Source: JAJPHF01 sp035293805 (GTDB lineage: Bacteria > Chloroflexota > UBA6077 > JAJPHF01). Taken from it: a DNA stretch of 62,626 bases. The stretch spans positions 1-62,626 of the forward strand of contig DATGMD010000096.1 in assembly GCA_035293805.1 (NCBI GenBank), in the 5' to 3' direction. The first letter of the stretch is position 1; each line of letters begins with the position of its first letter. The notes beneath the pieces were generated by a model, which was given only the letters and a program-made list of their open reading frames with translations, was not told the DNA's origin and searched no databases. Below, piece after piece: positions 33,301 through 41,752 of this stretch. The translations under genes and the position numbers were made by a program.

Positions 33301-33321
33301 GGCAGGGGCTCGTCCCCTGCC
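33301..33321. repeat. G+C-rich hairpin repeat before the UbiD gene
   Basis: GGCAGGGG-CTCGT-CCCCTGCC. Related wording (GTAGGGC-GG-GCTGGTCCCCTG) appears at about 42121-42150 and 42191-42221, indicating another small dispersed palindrome. Confidence 0.45.
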
Positions 33322-33407
33322 GCCCGCTGTGGCGATCGCCACGGGGCGGTAAGGAACGAGTCCTTAGCCTACGTGGGGGCGTGCCCAAGGGGCGAGAGGG
33401 AGGGGCG

Positions 33408-34898
33408 ATGCCGGTACAGGACCTGCGCGAGTGGATCGCGGCCGTGGACGCGATGGGCGAGCTGACCCGCGTGGAGGGCGTAGACCCGTACCTGGAGCTG
33501 GGCGGGCTGGTCGACCTCTACCAGTGGGACATGGGCAACCCGGCGCTGCTGTTCGACCACATCAAGGGCTACCGGCCGGGCTACCGCCTGCTTGCCAACG
33601 TGTTCACGTCGCTCCCCCGCATCGCCCTCAGCCTGAACCTGCCGACGAACTACGGCCCACGCGACTTCGTGGAGGCCTGGCGCACCCAGCTCAAGGACCT
33701 CCAGCCCCAGCCGGCCGTGCTGGTCGACCGCGGCCCCGTGCTGGAGAACCAGCAGCAGGGCGACGCGGTGGACGTCAGCCAGTTCCCGGCGCCCGTCTGG
33801 CACGCCCACGACGGCGGGCGCTTCCTGGGCACCGGCTGCATCGTGGTGATGCGCGACCCGGACACCGGCTGGGTGAACGCGGGCACGTACCGCGTGCAGG
33901 CGCACGACGACAAGACGCTCGGCATCTACATCTCGCCCGGCAAGCACGGCCGCCTGATCCGCGAGAAGTACTGGCAGCGCGGCGAGGCGTGCCCCGTTGC
34001 GGTGTCCGTCGGCCACGACCCGCTGCTGCTGCTGCTCGGCGGGCTGGAGGTGGACTACGGCAAGGACGAGTACGACCTCGCGGGCGCGCTGCGCGGCGAG
34101 CCGGTGTCGCTGATCGCGGCGCCGTACACGGGGCTGCCAGTGCCGGCGACCGCCGAGATCGTGCTGGAGGGCGAGATCCCGCCGGGCGAGACGCGGCTGG
34201 AGGGGCCGCTCGGCGAGTGGACGGGCTACTACGCGAGCGGCGAGAAGGAAGAGCCGATCATCCGCGTGAAGTCCGTGCTCCACCGCGACAACCCGATCGT
34301 GCTGGGCTGTATCCCCGGCATGCCGCCGAACGACAACACCTACTTCCGCAGCCCGCTGCGCGCGGCGCTGATCTGGGACGAGCTAGAGCGGTCGGGCGTG
34401 CCGGGCATCGCCGGCGTGTGGTCGCACGAGGCCGGCGGCGGCCGCCTGTTCAACATCGTGGCGATCAAGCAGCTCTATCCAGGCCACTCGAAGCAGGTGG
34501 GGATGGCCGTGGCGAGCTGCCACGCGGGCGCCTACGCCAACCGCTACGTGGTCGTCGTGGACGACGACGTCGACCCGACGGACACCAACCAGGTGCTCTG
34601 GGCGATGTGTACCCGCACGGACGTGATCGACGACGTGGACGTGATGAAGAAGTGCTGGAGCACGCCGCTCGACCCGATGGCCTACGCCGGCGAGGGCCCG
34701 CGCTACTACAACAACCGCATGATCATCGACGCCTGCCGGCCCTACGACCGCCTGCAGACGTTCCCCGCGGTGGCGCGCTGCACGACCGCCGAGGCCCAGG
34801 ACCTGCGCGCGCGCTGGCCGGAGCTATTCGACGCCCACGGCCGCGCCCGCAAGGACGCCCGCCAGGTGAGCCACGCGCCCGCCCCCGCCGGCCGCTAA
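33408..34898 (+). CDS. ubiD: UbiD-family decarboxylase
   Basis: A 496-residue protein of full family length, ATG 33408 with GGGAGGGG upstream. 'QDLREWIAAVDAMGELTRVE' is the usual N-terminus. GTGCIVVMRDPDTGWVNAGTYRVQAHDDKTLGIYISPGKH contains the prFMN/Mn/K-binding NxGTYR and region around SPGKH. GEIPPGETRLEGPLGEWTGYY carries the conserved Arg and two Glu of the E-R-E network. It reversibly decarboxylates aromatic or alpha,beta-unsaturated acids using prenylated FMN made by a UbiX-type enzyme, which is not in the window. It probably works with the upstream VOC and hydrolase genes. Confidence 0.93.
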   Translation: MPVQDLREWIAAVDAMGELTRVEGVDPYLELGGLVDLYQWDMGNPALLFDHIKGYRPGYRLLANVFTSLPRIALSLNLPTNYGPRDFVEAWRTQLKDLQPQPAVLVDRGPVLENQQQGDAVDVSQFPAPVWHAHDGGRFLGTGCIVVMRDPDTGWVNAGTYRVQAHDDKTLGIYISPGKHGRLIREKYWQRGEACPVAVSVGHDPLLLLLGGLEVDYGKDEYDLAGALRGEPVSLIAAPYTGLPVPATAEIVLEGEIPPGETRLEGPLGEWTGYYASGEKEEPIIRVKSVLHRDNPIVLGCIPGMPPNDNTYFRSPLRAALIWDELERSGVPGIAGVWSHEAGGGRLFNIVAIKQLYPGHSKQVGMAVASCHAGAYANRYVVVVDDDVDPTDTNQVLWAMCTRTDVIDDVDVMKKCWSTPLDPMAYAGEGPRYYNNRMIIDACRPYDRLQTFPAVARCTTAEAQDLRARWPELFDAHGRARKDARQVSHAPAPAGR

Positions 34899-34915
34899 GC
34901 TGGGATGGGGCCGGC

Positions 34916-35155
34916 CTAGCCGGCCTCATCCTCCACGAGCCGCCCAGCGTCGTCCACCGTTAGCACTGGCTGGCGGAGGGAGGCCCGCATCCAGGCGAGG
35001 TAGCGATCCAGCTCCTCCAACGACTCGCCCTCGACCGCCTCGGGGATGGCCGTGCAGGCTTCCGGCCGGTCTTCGTCGTCGTAGTAGACCTCGTGGATCG
35101 CGTACCAATCCTCGCCGTCGCGCCGCGACCGGATGACGCGGTGGTTCCAGTACAT
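34916..35155 (-). CDS. Small conserved hypothetical protein
   Basis: A 79-residue protein started at ATG 35155 (MYWNHRVIRS), with GGAGG 8 bases upstream; the longer frame to 35170 is less likely. 'YAIHEVYYDDEDRPEACTAI' and SLEELDRYLAWMRASLRQPVL follow a recurrent pattern of small soluble proteins of unknown function found in many bacteria. A beta-hairpin with an HEVYYD motif is followed by a helix. It converges with UbiD, 17 bases away. No function can be assigned. Confidence 0.7.
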   Translation of the reverse strand: MYWNHRVIRSRRDGEDWYAIHEVYYDDEDRPEACTAIPEAVEGESLEELDRYLAWMRASLRQPVLTVDDAGRLVEDEAG

Positions 35156-35198
35156 GCAGCTCGCCTCCACGCCGCCGGCCGCGCCGCGGCGACCGACC

Positions 35199-35240
35199 GG
35201 CCGCGGGCGCGATGAATCACGCCCCTATAGCACGCGGGGC
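35199..35240. repeat. Dispersed repeat family A, copy 3
   Basis: GGCCGCGGGCGCGATGAATC then ACGCCCCTATAGCACGCGGGGC, matching 1880-1922 and 55360-55395. Confidence 0.55.
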
Positions 35241-35244
35241 GCGG

Positions 35245-36234
35245 TCAGAGGGTGATGCCGTGGTCGCGGCACCAGCGCTCGGCGCCCGGGTGGAGCGGCA
35301 CGTCGCGCGGCGTCTCCGGCGTCTGCTGGTAGAGCTGCGGGATGCCGGTGTACTCGCCCGGCTCCCACGGAATCGTGGCCGCGCGGGCTTGCAGCGCCTC
35401 GCAGAGCAGGTACACGTCGTCGTCGGGCAGGTCGGCGCGCGTGTACAGCGGCCAGCCGCCGTAGTCGATGCCCACGCACGCCTCGGTCAGGTGCGGAAAG
35501 CGGCCGAGCGGGCCACCCGGCGGGATGGCCGCCCGCCGCCAGCCGAGCGCCTCGAGCTGCTGCAGCACCGGCTCCTCGAAGGCGATCGGGCGCAGCCCGG
35601 CCGCCAGGCCGGCGTCCAGCCAGCTCTTCATGCCCTCATCGAAGACAGCGTCGATAGCGCCGGTGCGGAGCGCTTCCAGGCGGGCGGGATCGGAGGGCGG
35701 GCCGACGAGCTGTAGCGAGCCGCCCCAGGACACGAGATCGTCGAGCGTGAAGTCGTAGAGCGCCAGGATCTGGTCGAGCAGCACACGAGTGGAGTGGGTC
35801 GCGTCGGCGCGGATGGAGAGGCGCAGCGGGTAGCGCTCGGCCTTGAGCTGCGCCATCGCGGTGATGCCCGTGCGCGGGTGGATGGCGTGGACGTAGCGGT
35901 CCCACGAGGGGTAGCTGCCGATGACGCGCACCGGCAGCAGCTCGCGGAACAACCCGACGCCGCGGTACGCCTGCGTGAGCAGCGCCGAGGGGTTCATGAA
36001 CGTGACGTCTAGCTCGCCGCGCACGATAGCGTGGGCCAGGAACGGCGAGCCGTCGGTCATGCGCAGCCAGGGCCGGAACTGCTCGCCCGAGCCGCTGCCG
36101 ACGGCGACGTACAGCGTGCGGGTGGCGTTGGCCCGGGCCTTGGCGGTATCGCTGAGCTGCAGCGCCAGCTCGGAGAGCATGACGTTGCGGATCATCGCGG
36201 CGTTCGGCGCGCCGCGGCGCAGTTGCGGCTCCAT
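35245..36234 (-). CDS. TAXI-type (TRAP-associated) solute-binding domain protein without signal peptide
   Basis: A 329-residue protein, ATG with GGAGG 6 bases upstream. 'RTLYVAVGSGSGEQFRPWLR' resembles the TAXI signature (xxxGTGSxGGxYY region). IVRGELDVTFMNPSALLTQAY, RYPLRLSIRADATHSTRVLLDQIL and GAIDAVFDEGMKSWLDAGL are typical of TAXI periplasmic receptors. The N-terminus is Arg/Asn-rich and polar with no signal peptide or lipobox, so it appears cytoplasmic. It may be a ligand-binding or enzyme-like derivative rather than a transport receptor. No TRAP membrane subunits are nearby. Confidence 0.75.
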   Translation of the reverse strand: MEPQLRRGAPNAAMIRNVMLSELALQLSDTAKARANATRTLYVAVGSGSGEQFRPWLRMTDGSPFLAHAIVRGELDVTFMNPSALLTQAYRGVGLFRELLPVRVIGSYPSWDRYVHAIHPRTGITAMAQLKAERYPLRLSIRADATHSTRVLLDQILALYDFTLDDLVSWGGSLQLVGPPSDPARLEALRTGAIDAVFDEGMKSWLDAGLAAGLRPIAFEEPVLQQLEALGWRRAAIPPGGPLGRFPHLTEACVGIDYGGWPLYTRADLPDDDVYLLCEALQARAATIPWEPGEYTGIPQLYQQTPETPRDVPLHPGAERWCRDHGITL

Positions 36235-36301
36235 GTCGGCCTCCTGTCAGTCTGCTGCGAACAGACCCCGAGGTAGCTTGCTGGCCGCTATTGTAGAGCA
36301 C

Positions 36302-36338
36302 AGAGAGGGCCTGGCTCGTTCAGAGCCAGGCCCTCTCT
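36302..36338. terminator. 16-base-pair hairpin
   Basis: AGAGAGGGCCTGGCTC pairs perfectly with 36323-36338 around GTTCA. On the minus strand it lies about 200 bases past the basic repeat-protein gene and 68 bases before the TAXI gene start. The rest of 36235-36534 holds nothing recognised. Confidence 0.55.
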
Positions 36339-36534
36339 TGGGGGCTCCTGGTCTACGGCGCGACCGTAGCGCCGTCGTCGCCACGCGCGGGGCGAGTGGC
36401 GAATGCGCACTCGAGCAAGAGCGCGGCAGGGAATGGGGCGCCCGGGCCTCATCCGCCGCCAGCGCGCCGAGCCAGCCGCCCGCGCCAGCGCCTGTCACCC
36501 TGATGCTTACCTGCGTTGCCGACCCGGCTTCCCG

Positions 36535-37143
36535 TTACGCCCGGCCGCGCCCGCTACATGTCTGAGCGGCTGCCCGCGTCCGGACGTAGCGGATGGCAGT
36601 AGTCGTCGGGCAGACGCAGGTGGCTCGCGTCGTCCGCACCGTTCGCATCGGACGGGCTACTGCTGCGGCAGCCCGCGTCGTCCGCACCGTTCTCATCGGA
36701 CGGGCTACTGCTGTGGCAGCCCGCGTTCGCGCCTGGTAGCCGGCGCGCGGCCGGGCCGTGGCGCGATAAGCCATCCGCATCGGCCGGGGCGTCGTCGGCC
36801 TCCGATAGGCTTGAGCGACCCGAGCGGTCCGCCGAGCCTGAGCGGCACGGGCGGTGCTAGGTGTCGGGCAGGTGCAAGTAGCTCGCACCGTCTGGGCCGC
36901 CATCGTGGTCCGGCTGGCAGCCGCCGTGCGAGCCGTGGGGCGTGCCGAATAGCGGCGTCGCGGTGTCTGGGCAACCGTCCGGCTGCCAGCGGGGCGGGCT
37001 GCGTGGGCCGCCGCCTGACTCCGCGCGGCCGGCGTCGCACGATGCCTCAGCTCGCTGGCCTGAGCGGCGGAGGCCGTAAGCACGAGCCCCACGAGGAATA
37101 CGCCCGCGGCCAAGACCACACTGCGGATAAGGAATGTCTTCAT
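36535..37143 (-). CDS. Secreted, very basic Arg/Ala/Thr repeat protein
   Basis: A 202-residue protein from ATG 37143, with GGAGGG 6 bases upstream. Residues 1-30 are a clear signal peptide (MKTFLIRSVVLAAGVFLVGL, then ASAAQAS). The mature chain is built of Arg, Ala, Thr and Pro. A 17-residue unit, AVARPMRTVRTTRAAA-like, is repeated twice in full near the C-terminus. Shorter RPMRMAYRATARP units precede it, and two CxC motifs (CTCPTP, CVCPTT) are present. The net charge is extremely positive with almost no acidic residues. It could bind nucleic acid, anionic polymers or the cell wall outside the cell. No family recognised. Confidence 0.6.
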   Translation of the reverse strand: MKTFLIRSVVLAAGVFLVGLVLTASAAQASELRHRATPAARSQAAAHAARPAGSRTVAQTPRRRYSARPTARTAAASRTTMAAQTVRATCTCPTPSTARAAQARRTARVAQAYRRPTTPRPMRMAYRATARPRAGYQARTRAATAVARPMRTVRTTRAAAAVARPMRTVRTTRATCVCPTTTAIRYVRTRAAAQTCSGRGRA

Positions 37144-37454
37144 AGTGCGCCCTCCTGCGCGATGCTCCTTCGATGTGCCTAGTGCGGGATCAGGGGAGCT
37201 ATCCGGGCATAGCCCCCCGCTCCTGGCCCCGGATACGCAGGAGGCTTGGAGGTCACCCCCAAACCCCGGCCCTGGCGGGGTACTAGCTAGGCGGTGGCTG
37301 GAGCGGCTAGCGCAAGCGATGCTGCAAGCTTCAGGCCAGCATCGGGGCGCCTCGCGGACGGCGCCTGCAGGCGCAGAACATCTTAGAAAGCGCTGAGACA
37401 TCCTGGCGTCAGGGAGGCAGGGGACAAGCGCCCAGGGCTACGGTTGGCACTGGT
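37144..37454. other. Gene-free stretch upstream of the repeat-protein gene
   Basis: About 310 bases between the repeat-protein start and the lipid-kinase stop. Apart from the ribosome site next to 37143, no promoter, hairpin or coding signal was recognised. Confidence 0.45.
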
Positions 37455-38411
37455 TCAGGGGGCTGCCGTCGGGCGCCAAGAGCAGGGCGTGCCCTCGTCG
37501 GGTCGGCCGACGAGCACGCGCAGCGCGCCCGGCGCGATCTCGAACTGGGCTGGCGTGATGCCGACAGCGTCGCCATCAGCGTGCACCGGCAGCGGGCGGC
37601 GGTGACGATTGACCAGGCTCACGCGGACGGAGTGCGCGCGCAGCGTGATCGTGCCCGGCGGCGGCGGGAGCCGGCGGCCGCCGAACACGGCGAGCAGGTG
37701 GGCCAGGATGCGCAGCACGCCGAGCCCGCGGAAGATGACTACGTCGAGCAGCCCGTCGTCGATGCGCGCGTCCGGGGCGAGCGCGTAGGCCGCACCGACG
37801 AACGGCGAGTTCGCCACCGTGACCATCGGCGCGCGCACCTGGCGCGCGCGCCCGTCGGCCTCGACCAGCAGCCGCGGCGTCCCGAGGTCGTGGACGAAGC
37901 GAAGGAGGCCCTGGAGCGTGCGCAGGCGCAGGCCGCGCGCGTCAAGCTGCTCGAAGTAGCCGAACAGGCCAGCGGCCAGCCCCACGCCCCCCGCTTCCAG
38001 GAAGTAAATGTGGCCTACCTTGCCCAGGTCCATCGCCAGCACTTCCCCGCCGGCGATCAGCCGCGCCGCCGCCATGAGGTCGCGCGGGATGCAGAGGGTG
38101 CGGGCGACGTTCATGATGCTGCCCAGCGGCATGACGCCGAGCACGGCGTCGGTGCCGGCCAGCGCCTGAGCGACCTCGCCCACGGTGCCGTCCCCTCCGG
38201 CGGCGATGACCAGACGGTGCCCCGCGGCCACCGCCGCCCACGCGAGCTTGGTCGCGTGGCCGGCGTACTCCGTTGGCCGCGGCTCGAACGCCACGCCGGC
38301 GGCACGGAGCGCCTGCTGCACCTCGTGCGGCCCGCCGGCGTTCGTGGTCAACCCCAGCTTGTGGCCGGCGTTGGGATTGAAGATCAGCGCGGCGGGCGGC
38401 TGGCTGGCCAC
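37455..38411 (-). CDS. Diacylglycerol/lipid kinase (YegS/DgkB-like)
   Basis: A 318-residue protein started at GTG 38411, preceded by GAGGGGA; the frame is open to 38432. 'AALIFNPNAGHKLG' is the N-terminal NPxAG motif and VIAAGGDGTVGEVAQALAGT the ATP-binding GGDGT signature. DAVLGVMPLGSIMNVARTL is the PxGTxND-like segment with SIMNVAR in place of the usual TxNDFAR. MVTVANSPFVGAAYALAPDARIDDGLLDVVIFRG carries the C-terminal domain hallmark. It phosphorylates a lipid alcohol such as diacylglycerol. The altered GTxND box hints at a divergent substrate. Confidence 0.87.
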   Translation of the reverse strand: MASQPPAALIFNPNAGHKLGLTTNAGGPHEVQQALRAAGVAFEPRPTEYAGHATKLAWAAVAAGHRLVIAAGGDGTVGEVAQALAGTDAVLGVMPLGSIMNVARTLCIPRDLMAAARLIAGGEVLAMDLGKVGHIYFLEAGGVGLAAGLFGYFEQLDARGLRLRTLQGLLRFVHDLGTPRLLVEADGRARQVRAPMVTVANSPFVGAAYALAPDARIDDGLLDVVIFRGLGVLRILAHLLAVFGGRRLPPPPGTITLRAHSVRVSLVNRHRRPLPVHADGDAVGITPAQFEIAPGALRVLVGRPDEGTPCSWRPTAAP

Positions 38412-38583
38412 GGTTCCCCTCACCCGGTCCACATTCGGGGCGGGGCGTCAGCCGCGCCCAGGACACTACACGTGCCAGTGTCCTCTGTAGGATAGCGATT
38501 TGGCGCCCACCTCGTGGCGACAGGGGCAAAATACACGCGTGGACGTCTGGTATGATCGGACTGAGATAGTAGAGGTTTAGCCC

Positions 38584-38868
38584 GTGAGCAAAGAGCTACT
38601 GGACATCGACGTCACGAATGCTCCTGAGCTCGCCCGCGTAGCTGAGGAAGTCAAGGCCACCAACACGCCGCGAGTGCTCAGCCGCAACAGCGAGCCCATC
38701 GCCATGGTGGTGCCGATCCGAGAGCGCTGTGCTCCCCAGGGCCCGACCGAGGCCGACATTGCGGCCACCATGTCTTCCGCAGGCACCTGGGCGGACGTGG
38801 ACGCCGAAGCTCTCGAGCGGCAGCTCCGGGAAGGACGCAGCGATCACCGCCCCACTCCGCGGCTATGA
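38584..38868 (+). CDS. Type II antitoxin, Phd/YefM-like
   Basis: A 94-residue protein, GTG start with AGAGG upstream. 'LLDIDVTNAPELARVAEEVK' and NTPRVLSRNSEPIAMVVPI follow the Phd/YefM DNA-binding fold (LR--LSR-GEPVAVLVP pattern). The C-terminal 35 residues (TWADVDAEALERQLREGR) form the helical toxin-neutralising tail. Its stop overlaps the start of a VapC-like toxin remnant (ATGA), the standard antitoxin-toxin arrangement. With the toxin broken, the antitoxin is orphaned and may now act only as a DNA-binding regulator or an antidote to related toxins. Confidence 0.8.
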   Translation: MSKELLDIDVTNAPELARVAEEVKATNTPRVLSRNSEPIAMVVPIRERCAPQGPTEADIAATMSSAGTWADVDAEALERQLREGRSDHRPTPRL

Positions 38869-39025
38869 GGTATCTCGTAGACACCGATCTGGTGATCGAC
38901 TATCTCAAGAACGTCCCCGCGGCCACGCAGCTCATCAATCCCCTTCTCGCGCAGGGCGTGGCCTTACTCTCGTAACTCGCAACACGAGGGACTACGCTGA
39001 CATCCCCGGCCTGACCCTTCTCTAA
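38865..39025 (+). pseudogene. vapC: VapC-type PIN-domain toxin with internal deletion
   Basis: The ATG overlaps the antitoxin stop. The frame reads MRYLVDTDLVIDYLKNVPAA, the PIN N-terminus with the first catalytic Asp (D6), and continues to GVALLS then stops at 38973-38975. In the next frame, the sequence TLVTRNTRDYADIPGLTLL ends at TAA 39025; this is the canonical PIN C-terminus with its catalytic Asp. About 75 central residues are missing, so a deletion joined the two ends out of frame. The nuclease must be inactive. Confidence 0.85.
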
Positions 39026-39136
39026 GCCGGGGCGTGACGCGCCACTCTCACCAGGGTGCCAGTATCGCGGCGTGGAAGTGTGCTACGATGCGGGCCAGGC
39101 GAGGGGCCGCCAAGCTACCCGAGGAGAAGCGTTGCC

Positions 39137-40891
39137 GTGGAGCGAGTCGCGCCGCGCAAGGGGCTGCCGGCCTGGCCGCTGGGCTGGGCGATGGCGGGGC
39201 GGGCGCGGCCGGACTACGGCGCGCTCGGCCTGTACGCGCTCGCGCTCGTCGCCACGGGCGCGGTGCTGCTGCCCATCGCGCTGACGCTCGTCGCCAGCCT
39301 GCGTGAGGGGCTGCTGACCGAGGGCGGGCCGTGGGCGCTGGCGAACTTCCAGACGGTCGTGACGCACCCGCGCTTCGGCCAGGTCGTCGGCAACACGCTG
39401 GCGCTGGGACTCGGCACGGTGGCGGTGATGCTGGCGATCGCCGTGCCGCTCACCTGGCTCGTCGCCCGCTCCGACCTGCCGGGCCGCGGCCTCGTGTACA
39501 CGCTGCTCGTCGCGCAGGTCGCTATCCCCAGCTTCCTCACGGCGATGGCCTACGTGTTCTTGCTGAACCCTCGCAACGGCATCGTGAACCTCTGGCTGAA
39601 GGCGCTGCTCGGCGTGCAGGAGCCCCTCGTCAACGTGCAGAGCGTCGCCTGGATGGCCGCGCTCCAGGGCATCGTGCTGGTGCCCGCGGCAGTGTTCATG
39701 ATGCTGGCCGCGTTCGCCGCGATGGACCCCACGCTGGAGGAGGCGGCGGCGGTGAGCGGCCTGCCCCGCGCGCAGGTCATACTGCGCGTGGTCTGTCCGA
39801 TGCTGCTGCCGAGCATCTTGGCCGCGGGCCTGTTCTTCTTCGTGATCGCGGTCGAGATCTTCGACTTCGCGGGCATCATCGGCATGCCGGCCGACATCTT
39901 CGTCGTCAGTAGCTGGATCTACGACCTCACGCACCCCTCGACGGGCCTGCCGCTCTACGGGCCGGCCAGCAGCGTGGGCGTGCTGCTGATGGCGCTCACG
40001 GTGCCGGCAGTGATCCTCTACCTGTGGGCCACGCGCAGCGCCGGCCGCTACGTCACCGTCACCGGCAAGCGCGGGCGGGCGCGGCCCCTGCCGCTCGGGC
40101 GCTGGCGCTGGCCCGCGCTCGCCTTCGTGGGCGGCTACTTCAGCCTCTCCTTCGCCATCCCCGCGCTCACGCTGTTCTGGGCGTCGCTCGTCCCGTATCT
40201 CCAGCCGCCGTCCGCGGCGGCGCTCGGCCGCGCGAGTCTCCAGAGCTACGCCTACGCGCTCGGCTTCTTCGGCACGCCGCTCAAGAACACGTTGCTGCTG
40301 ATGGTCGCCACGGCCACGCTGGCCTGTGGGCTCAGCCTGTGCGTGTCCTGGGTGGTGACGCGCTCGCGCCTGCCCGGCCGCAAGCTGCTCGACGGGGTGG
40401 TCTTCCTGGCGCCGGCGATCCCGGCGCTGATCGGCGCGGTGGCGTTCATGTACGTGGCGCTGTCGATCTACCGCGTGGTGCCGCTCTACGGCACGATCTG
40501 GCTGATCGTGCTGGCGCTCGCCGTGCGGGCGCTGGCGTTCACCAGCCGCACGCTGAACGGCGCGGCCATCCAGCTGCACCCGGAGCTGGACGAGGCGGCG
40601 CGTGTGTCGGGCCTGCCGACGCTCGCCGCCTTCCGCCGCATCTTCGTGCCGCTGGTCGCGCCCGCGCTAGTCTACGCCTGGACGTGGGTCGCGGTGCTGG
40701 CGGCGCGCGACCTGACGACGCCGATCATGCTCTACGCGCGCGACAACCCGACGGTCGCCACGCTGATCTTCAACTTGCAGGCCAACGGCAAGTCGGACCA
40801 GGCGGCCGCCGGCGCGGTGCTGCTCATGGGCGTGCTGATCGTCGTCTCGATCGTCGCGCGGCGGCTCGCCCGCGGCTACCTCGCCGCCTAA
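39137..40891 (+). CDS. ABC transporter permease with two fused membrane domains (iron/FbpB-like)
   Basis: A 584-residue protein, GTG 39137 with GAGGAG 10 bases upstream (ATG 39191 is an alternative). Twelve membrane helices form two BPD_transp_1 domains. Each has an EAA loop: 'EEAAAVSGLPRAQVILRVV' followed by CPMLLPSI, and DEAARVSGLPTLAAFRRIFVPLVAPAL. This two-in-one arrangement is typical of Fe3+, thiamine or putrescine-type importers such as FbpB/ThiP. No ATPase or binding-protein gene adjoins it. The dead binding-protein gene at 50725-51431 belongs to the receptor family that usually serves such permeases. It is the only transporter permease in the window. Confidence 0.9.
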   Translation: MERVAPRKGLPAWPLGWAMAGRARPDYGALGLYALALVATGAVLLPIALTLVASLREGLLTEGGPWALANFQTVVTHPRFGQVVGNTLALGLGTVAVMLAIAVPLTWLVARSDLPGRGLVYTLLVAQVAIPSFLTAMAYVFLLNPRNGIVNLWLKALLGVQEPLVNVQSVAWMAALQGIVLVPAAVFMMLAAFAAMDPTLEEAAAVSGLPRAQVILRVVCPMLLPSILAAGLFFFVIAVEIFDFAGIIGMPADIFVVSSWIYDLTHPSTGLPLYGPASSVGVLLMALTVPAVILYLWATRSAGRYVTVTGKRGRARPLPLGRWRWPALAFVGGYFSLSFAIPALTLFWASLVPYLQPPSAAALGRASLQSYAYALGFFGTPLKNTLLLMVATATLACGLSLCVSWVVTRSRLPGRKLLDGVVFLAPAIPALIGAVAFMYVALSIYRVVPLYGTIWLIVLALAVRALAFTSRTLNGAAIQLHPELDEAARVSGLPTLAAFRRIFVPLVAPALVYAWTWVAVLAARDLTTPIMLYARDNPTVATLIFNLQANGKSDQAAAGAVLLMGVLIVVSIVARRLARGYLAA

Positions 40892-41010
40892 CCCTTCCCG
40901 ACCGACTTGCTTGGCCAGCGGCCAGGGTGCGGAGTCTGTAACATCGCGCGATGATCGTCGTTTACTCCCGCGAGGCAGCAAAATAGTGGTATACGGCCTG
41001 CGGGAGCTGA

Positions 41011-41235
41011 ATGAGCCGCGGTAGCTGGGCGCCGGACGAGATCCTCCGGCATCCCGATGGAACAGAGGAGCATCTTCGTTACCGTCGTACTCTCGCCGCG
41101 GACGGTGCGCGGGCGCGCATTCGGAAGGTATTGGGCGCTGACGGCCGGACGCAAGAGGTGTGGCACGAGGTGGTCGCGGCCGATGGTCGGCTCATTCATC
41201 AGCATATCAAATGGAAGCGTGAGGGAGACGCCTGA
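41011..41235 (+). CDS. Small hypothetical protein, first of a two-gene operon
   Basis: A 74-residue soluble protein, ATG with GGGAG 6 bases upstream. It is highly charged: 'HPDGTEEHLRYRRTLAADGA' and EVWHEVVAADGRLIHQHIKWK suggest paired beta-strands, with repeated ADG turns. Its TGA overlaps the ATG of the next gene (TGATG). No family recognised; the form resembles small companions of toxin-antitoxin or immunity loci, but nothing supports a specific role. Confidence 0.6.
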   Translation: MSRGSWAPDEILRHPDGTEEHLRYRRTLAADGARARIRKVLGADGRTQEVWHEVVAADGRLIHQHIKWKREGDA

Positions 41236-41609
41236 TGGCGCTGGCGGCCGACCCCCGACACCCTGAGAGCGACGTGGCCGACGTTGTGGAGTCGCTCGCG
41301 CAGCTGATCCAGCGTGACCTGGTCCGGGATGCGGAGGTCGTGCTGGCGTTCCTGGCGTTATGGCTATTGGATCGCGTGCAGGCGAACCGAATGAGCCGAG
41401 AGCAGGCAGACGCCGTGTTCACGGCGATCGATGCGCGCTTGAGCGCACCCGGGCAGGGGTCGCCCTTCTCTCCGGACGTCCAGGAGCTGCTTTTCGAAGG
41501 GGAGTTCCTGCACCATCTGGGCGAGACCGACGGCCCCGATCCAGACCGCCTGCGCGCGATGGCACTCGCCATCCTCCAACGCGCCGAGCAGCCAGAGACG
41601 CTGCGCTAG
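41235..41609 (+). CDS. Small helical hypothetical protein, second of the pair
   Basis: A 124-residue protein overlapping the upstream stop by one base. It is predicted to be wholly helical: 'VVESLAQLIQRDLVRDAEVV', LAFLALWLLDRVQANRMSREQADAVFTAIDARL, and an acidic C-terminal half ending LRAMALAILQRAEQPETLR. The central LAFLALWLL is hydrophobic but too short and charged at its edges for a sure membrane helix. No family recognised; it probably forms a complex with the 74-residue partner. Confidence 0.6.
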   Translation: MALAADPRHPESDVADVVESLAQLIQRDLVRDAEVVLAFLALWLLDRVQANRMSREQADAVFTAIDARLSAPGQGSPFSPDVQELLFEGEFLHHLGETDGPDPDRLRAMALAILQRAEQPETLR

Positions 41610-41752
41610 CCGTCCGCCCTTACGCGGCCCAGCGCGGACCAGGCATGTCTGGCTGGGCGCGAGCCGCGCGCAGTTCAGTCAGCGCAGAAATCGGGGTATC
41701 TCGTCGGCCGAACCGGGTATCATGAGGCGCACCACGTTCTGGGAGGGATGCG

